Shown here piece by piece: positions 61,050 through 64,000 of a DNA stretch of 64,000 bases. Under the pieces are notes generated by a model. It did no database searches. It was not told the origin of the DNA and saw only the letters and a list, made by a program, of their open reading frames with translations. A program made the position numbers and the translations under genes. The stretch is from Pelagibacteraceae bacterium AG-337-G04 (GTDB lineage Bacteria; Pseudomonadota; Alphaproteobacteria; Pelagibacterales; Pelagibacteraceae). Where the stretch lies: contig QBZW01000002.1 in the NCBI GenBank assembly GCA_003282205.1, forward strand, positions 1-64,000, read 5' to 3'. Within the stretch, counting starts at the first letter, position 1, and every line of letters begins with the position of its first letter.

Positions 61050-61163
61050 TTGAATTCCTTCTTATTTAAAAATTGAATCTTAGAGATATAATGTATATAG
61101 AAATTTAAAATTATAGTCTAATTTAATTTTTACAATTTTAAATTGAAAAAAAAATAAATTTTT

Positions 61164-61523
61164 ATGTTGACAGTCTTAAAACAAATTTTTACCTGGTGGA
61201 ATCAACAGACCCTTGGAACAAGGTTGCAAATATTTTTTTCAGGAAAATTAGTTGGTGAAGATAAAAATGGAAATAAATATTATGAAAGTAAATCAGGAAG
61301 AAGATGGGTAATTTACAATGGTGAAGTTGAAGCATCCAAAATACCTAATGAATGGTATTCGTGGATGCATTATATGAAGAATAAAATAGAAAATAATCAA
61401 AGTTTTAAAAAATATGTTTGGCAGAAAGAACATTTGCCAAACCAAACAGGATCAGAAAACTCTTATCATCCAAAAAAGTATAAAAATGCGAATAAAAAAA
61501 AATATAAAAGTTGGAAAAGTTAA
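61164..61523 (+). CDS. NDUFA12-family complex I accessory subunit
   Basis: This is a 119 aa protein of the NDUFA12/B17.2 family, an accessory subunit of respiratory NADH dehydrogenase found in alphaproteobacteria and mitochondria. Recognisable segments are GKLVGEDKNGNKYYESKSGRRWVIYNGEVEASKIP (28-62) and WYSWMHYMKN. A basic C-terminal tail is longer than in many homologues. It lies across 114 bp from the TSCPD gene and overlaps DUF2155 by 38 bp, an arrangement common in alphaproteobacteria (NDUFA12-DUF2155). Confidence 0.92.
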   Translation: MLTVLKQIFTWWNQQTLGTRLQIFFSGKLVGEDKNGNKYYESKSGRRWVIYNGEVEASKIPNEWYSWMHYMKNKIENNQSFKKYVWQKEHLPNQTGSENSYHPKKYKNANKKKYKSWKS

Positions 61524-61890
61524 TTTTTTTATTGTAATAATTTTTTCTATTCTTTTGACTAATAATATAATCGCTGATACTCAGATAAAAAGCGAGAGAG
61601 TTGCTGAATTAAGTGTTCTTGATAAAGTGAGTTCGAAAAATACAAATATTAAAATTCAGGTTGGAGAGGAGTTTTCTTTTCAAAATCTAAGTATAAAGGT
61701 ATTAAAATGTTATAATTCAGAGTTTGATGATGACCCTGAAGTTACTGCATATATGCAAGTAAAGGATACTACAATGAATAATAATGATAAAGTATTTGTT
61801 TTTAATGATTGGACATTTGCATCAAGTCCATCTATTAGACCATTTGATCATCCAGTTTACGATGTATGGTTAAAAAAATGTTATAGTTAA
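61486..61890 (+). CDS. DUF2155 exported protein
   Basis: This is a 134 aa exported protein. I start at ATG 61486, inside the NDUFA12 gene, because it gives a signal peptide with a hydrophobic core ending near NNIIA; the longer frame from 61414 lies within NDUFA12. The mature part matches DUF2155: LDKVSSKNTNIKIQVGEEF, LKCYNSEFDDDPEVTAYMQV, FNDWTFASSPSIRPFDHPVYDVWLKKC near the C-terminus. The function is unknown, but it is regularly encoded after NDUFA12. Two Cys residues (at about 72 and 132) may form a disulfide in the periplasm. It overlaps the convergent accC by 4 bp. Confidence 0.85.
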   Translation: MRIKKNIKVGKVNFFIVIIFSILLTNNIIADTQIKSERVAELSVLDKVSSKNTNIKIQVGEEFSFQNLSIKVLKCYNSEFDDDPEVTAYMQVKDTTMNNNDKVFVFNDWTFASSPSIRPFDHPVYDVWLKKCYS

Positions 61891-63224
61891 ATAATTTTTT
61901 CTTTATCTAACCAACTTACATTGAAATCAGATTTTATAAATTTTTTGTTACTTAATAAAACTTTATGTAGTTCTATTGTTGTTGTTATTCCCTCAATCAC
62001 AAACTCATCTAGAGATCTTTGCATTCTTTGAATTGCTTCTTCTCTGTTTCTTCCATGAGTTATTACTTTACAAACCATACTGTCATAATAAGGTGTAATT
62101 TTGTATCCTTGATATATGGATCCATCAACTCTTGTCCTAAAGCCGGATGGTTGATGACACATACCTATTTTACCAGGCGAAGGTTGAAAATTATTGCTTG
62201 GATCTTCAGCATTTATTCTGCATTCAATAGCATGACCTCTTGGGTTTACATCACTTTGCTTCAAAGCTGTGTCACCTGAAAAAGCTATCCATATTTGTTC
62301 TTTTATTATGTCAATTCCCGTAACCATCTCTGTTACTGGATGCTCTACTTGCACTCTAGTATTCATCTCTAAAAAATAGAATTTTCCATCTTCATATATA
62401 AATTCAACTGTTCCAGCTCCCTCATACCCAATTTTACTAACCATACTAACAGTCTTCTGAAAAAGATCTTTTCTAATAGCATCATCTAAAACTGGACTAG
62501 GAGTTTCCTCTATAAGTTTTTGATGTCTTCGCTGAACTGAACAATCTCTCTCATGTAAATGAACAGTTCTATTCTTACCCGATAAAACCTGCACTTCAAT
62601 ATGTCTTGGATTTTGAAAGAATTTTTCAATATAAACTTTATCATTTCCAAAAAATTTTTTTGCTTCTTGTTTAGCTGTTAAAAAAAGATTTTCAAATTCC
62701 TCTTGTTTATAAACAACTTTCATTCCTTTTCCTCCACCACCTCCAGAGGCCTTAATTAAAACTGGAAAACCTATTTTTTCGCATATTTTTTTAGCGTCAT
62801 TAATATCTTTAATACCACCTTCTGAACCTTCAATTACTGGAAGCCCATATTCCTTTGCAACTTTTTTAGCTTCAATTTTATCTCCCATCATTTTTATTAA
62901 ATTAGATGAAGGGCCTATAAATTTTATTTCGTTTTCTTCTAGAATTTTTGCAAACTCAAAATTTTCTGATAAAAAACCATAACCTGGATGGACGGCTTCA
63001 GCGCCTGTGAGTTCAATTGCTGACATAATTGCAGGAATATTTAAATAACTAAATGTTGGTTGGTGAGGACCCACACAAATACTTTCATCAGCCAATCTTA
63101 CGTGCATGCTATCTCTATCTACATCTGAATGAATAGCCACAGTTGAAATACCCCATTCTTTACATGCTCTAATTATACGTACAGCTATTTCACCTCTATT
63201 AGCTATAAGTATTTTTTTAAACAT
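61887..63224 (-). CDS. accC: Biotin carboxylase subunit of acetyl-CoA carboxylase
   Basis: AccC carboxylates biotin on BCCP with ATP and bicarbonate, the first step of fatty acid synthesis. It has 445 aa. FKKILIANRGEIAVRIIRAC at the N-terminus, ATP-grasp KASGGGGGKGMKVV, RHIEVQVLSGKNRTVHLHERDCSVQRRHQK, and FLEMNTRVQVEHPVTEM are all present. It follows accB by 4 bp. With aroQ-accB-accC the layout is standard. Confidence 0.96.
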   Translation of the reverse strand: MFKKILIANRGEIAVRIIRACKEWGISTVAIHSDVDRDSMHVRLADESICVGPHQPTFSYLNIPAIMSAIELTGAEAVHPGYGFLSENFEFAKILEENEIKFIGPSSNLIKMMGDKIEAKKVAKEYGLPVIEGSEGGIKDINDAKKICEKIGFPVLIKASGGGGGKGMKVVYKQEEFENLFLTAKQEAKKFFGNDKVYIEKFFQNPRHIEVQVLSGKNRTVHLHERDCSVQRRHQKLIEETPSPVLDDAIRKDLFQKTVSMVSKIGYEGAGTVEFIYEDGKFYFLEMNTRVQVEHPVTEMVTGIDIIKEQIWIAFSGDTALKQSDVNPRGHAIECRINAEDPSNNFQPSPGKIGMCHQPSGFRTRVDGSIYQGYKITPYYDSMVCKVITHGRNREEAIQRMQRSLDEFVIEGITTTIELHKVLLSNKKFIKSDFNVSWLDKEKII

Positions 63225-63228
63225 TAAT

Positions 63229-63651
63229 TTATTCTAGGGTCGCAATGGTCTGACCAAACTCAACGGGCTGGCCATCTTCAACACTAATTTCATTTATAAC
63301 CCCATCAAGTGGGCTTGGAACATGGTTCATAGTTTTCATCGCTTCAACAATCATAACTGTATCACCTTTTTTAATTTTTTGACCTATCTCTATAAATTTT
63401 TTTCCACCCGGTTCTGGAGCGAGGTAAGCAGTTCCAATTATAGGTGAAGTAATTTTTTTGGATTTATCGATTAAAACTTCTTTTTTTACAGTTTTTTTTT
63501 CAATACTAGGAGCTACGGTTTCAATATTTTTTGATGTCCTTGATTTTGAAACCTTAACCTTAACATCTTTTTCAGTGTATTCTATTTCTGTAAGATTAAA
63601 CTCGTCTAAATAATCATTTAACTCTTTAATAATATTTTTATTTATTTTCAT
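63229..63651 (-). CDS. accB: Biotin carboxyl carrier protein
   Basis: This is a 140 aa carrier with a C-terminal biotinyl domain: VEAMKTMNHVPSPLDGVI holds the biotinylated Lys in EAMKTM. A Lys/Thr-rich linker (about 30-65) precedes it, and the N-terminal IKELNDYLDEFNLTEIEY is the usual dimerising part. It overlaps aroQ by 14 bp and precedes accC by 4 bp. Confidence 0.95.
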   Translation of the reverse strand: MKINKNIIKELNDYLDEFNLTEIEYTEKDVKVKVSKSRTSKNIETVAPSIEKKTVKKEVLIDKSKKITSPIIGTAYLAPEPGGKKFIEIGQKIKKGDTVMIVEAMKTMNHVPSPLDGVINEISVEDGQPVEFGQTIATLE

Positions 63652-64000
63652 TTTTTAAGATTTCATGCATAGAGTTTATGGCTAAAATATAGCCATTTGT
63701 CCCTAGCCCACAAATTATACCAGTAACAACTGCACTTATAAGGGACTTATGCCTAAAATCCTCTCTTTTATAAATGTTTGATATATGAAGTTCTACAATA
63801 GGTTTTTTAAAAATACTCAATGCATCTCTTATAGCAACTGATGTATGACTGTATCCAGCTGCATTTATGATAATTCCATCATATGTATTGCGAGCATCTT
63901 GAATAATGTTGACAATATCTCCTTCAATATTTGATTGCCTCATTTCTATGTCAATATTTAAATCCTTTGCTCTTTTGAGACAAATTTCTTCAAGATATTT
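63638..64000 (-). CDS. aroQ: Type II 3-dehydroquinate dehydratase, N-terminus cut by the window
   Basis: AroQ dehydrates 3-dehydroquinate in the shikimate pathway. The frame stays open to the window edge, adding 19 codons (starting KYLEEICLKRAK) before the internal Met at 63943, so the first part of the protein, including the catalytic Tyr region, lies outside. Visible motifs are IIINAAGYSHTSVAIRDAL (Asn and His of the active site), VELHISNIYKREDFRHKSL and GLGTNGYILAI. The aroQ-accB-accC order is common. The three genes overlap or nearly touch. Confidence 0.94.
   Translation of the reverse strand, partial: KYLEEICLKRAKDLNIDIEMRQSNIEGDIVNIIQDARNTYDGIIINAAGYSHTSVAIRDALSIFKKPIVELHISNIYKREDFRHKSLISAVVTGIICGLGTNGYILAINSMHEILKNENK

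Noticed and set aside
1-64000. tRNA, rRNA, CRISPR, insertion sequences, prophage, attachment sites or replication origin
   Set aside because: I looked in the gaps between genes, which are all about 115 bp or less, and saw no cloverleaf-like, repeated-spacer or transposase-like structures. The hda and dnaB genes alone do not mark an origin.

Overview
The window is one continuous piece of a very AT-rich, extremely compact bacterial chromosome. It is most likely from a marine alphaproteobacterium of the SAR11 clade (Pelagibacterales). The evidence is low GC content, Lys/Asn/Ile-rich proteins, intergenic gaps of about 115 bp or less, many overlapping neighbours, no transposons, phage genes, CRISPR or tRNA/rRNA genes, and a characteristic gene set: a TRAP transporter, several EamA/DMT permeases, an NDUFA12-type complex I subunit, plant-type GshA, NAD-formate dehydrogenase, and lptF-lptG-lptD-surA-pdxA-rsmA. 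No stretch over 300 bases lacks a gene, and I recognise no dedicated transcriptional regulator.

Layout. 1-5.0 kb: the end of a VOC protein, panB, a TerC-like membrane protein, a complete TRAP transporter (dctP, dctQ, dctM) and a periplasmic TPR protein. 5.0-7.4 kb: a 5-oxoprolinase split into divergent halves, pxpA against pxpB-pxpC. 7.4-15.8 kb: a lipid and light-damage island, made of a DMT permease, COG2907 flavoprotein, DUF1365, a Cfa-like methyltransferase, a DUF3833 lipoprotein, an SDR, a small membrane protein, DUF2256, a DCC thiol protein, a cryptochrome/photolyase-family protein and a second SDR. 15.8-24.9 kb: a PQQ-type sugar dehydrogenase, a DAO-type oxidase, DMT permeases, a medium-chain reductase, periplasmic MsrA, formate dehydrogenase, an HPP protein, a NifU/SufU-like protein and a threonine-aldolase-like enzyme. 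24.9-28.7 kb: a probable operon of secreted proteins (polysaccharide-lyase-like, alpha/beta hydrolase, beta-propeller-like) with two small proteins and a DUF218 protein. 28.7-36.3 kb: yajQ, MFS and DMT transporters, gshA-gshB, a DUF255 thioredoxin-domain protein and an HD-domain protein. 36.3-64 kb: mostly core genes, namely purF-cvpA, an RND permease, rpsF-rpsR-rplI-dnaB, fabD-fabG-acpP-gmk, the outer-membrane assembly group, pepA-ndk, purN-purM, DUF2066-hda-aspS, a stand-alone class II ribonucleotide reductase TSCPD-like protein, NDUFA12, DUF2155, and aroQ-accB-accC.

How the genes fit together. The COG2907 flavoprotein and Cfa-like methyltransferase resemble the UfaD/UfaM pair that makes methylated or furan fatty acids in Rhodobacter. 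Beside a photolyase-family gene they suggest protection against light and singlet oxygen. Glutathione synthesis, 5-oxoproline recycling, MsrA and the DCC protein fit the same redox theme. The secreted-protein operon shares near-identical signal-peptide coding DNA, which suggests recombination or duplication of leaders. Three small genes (42, 59 and 44 codons) were found by reading gaps: a DUF2256 protein and two membrane peptides.

All functional calls come from motif recognition and memory of families. No database search was run.
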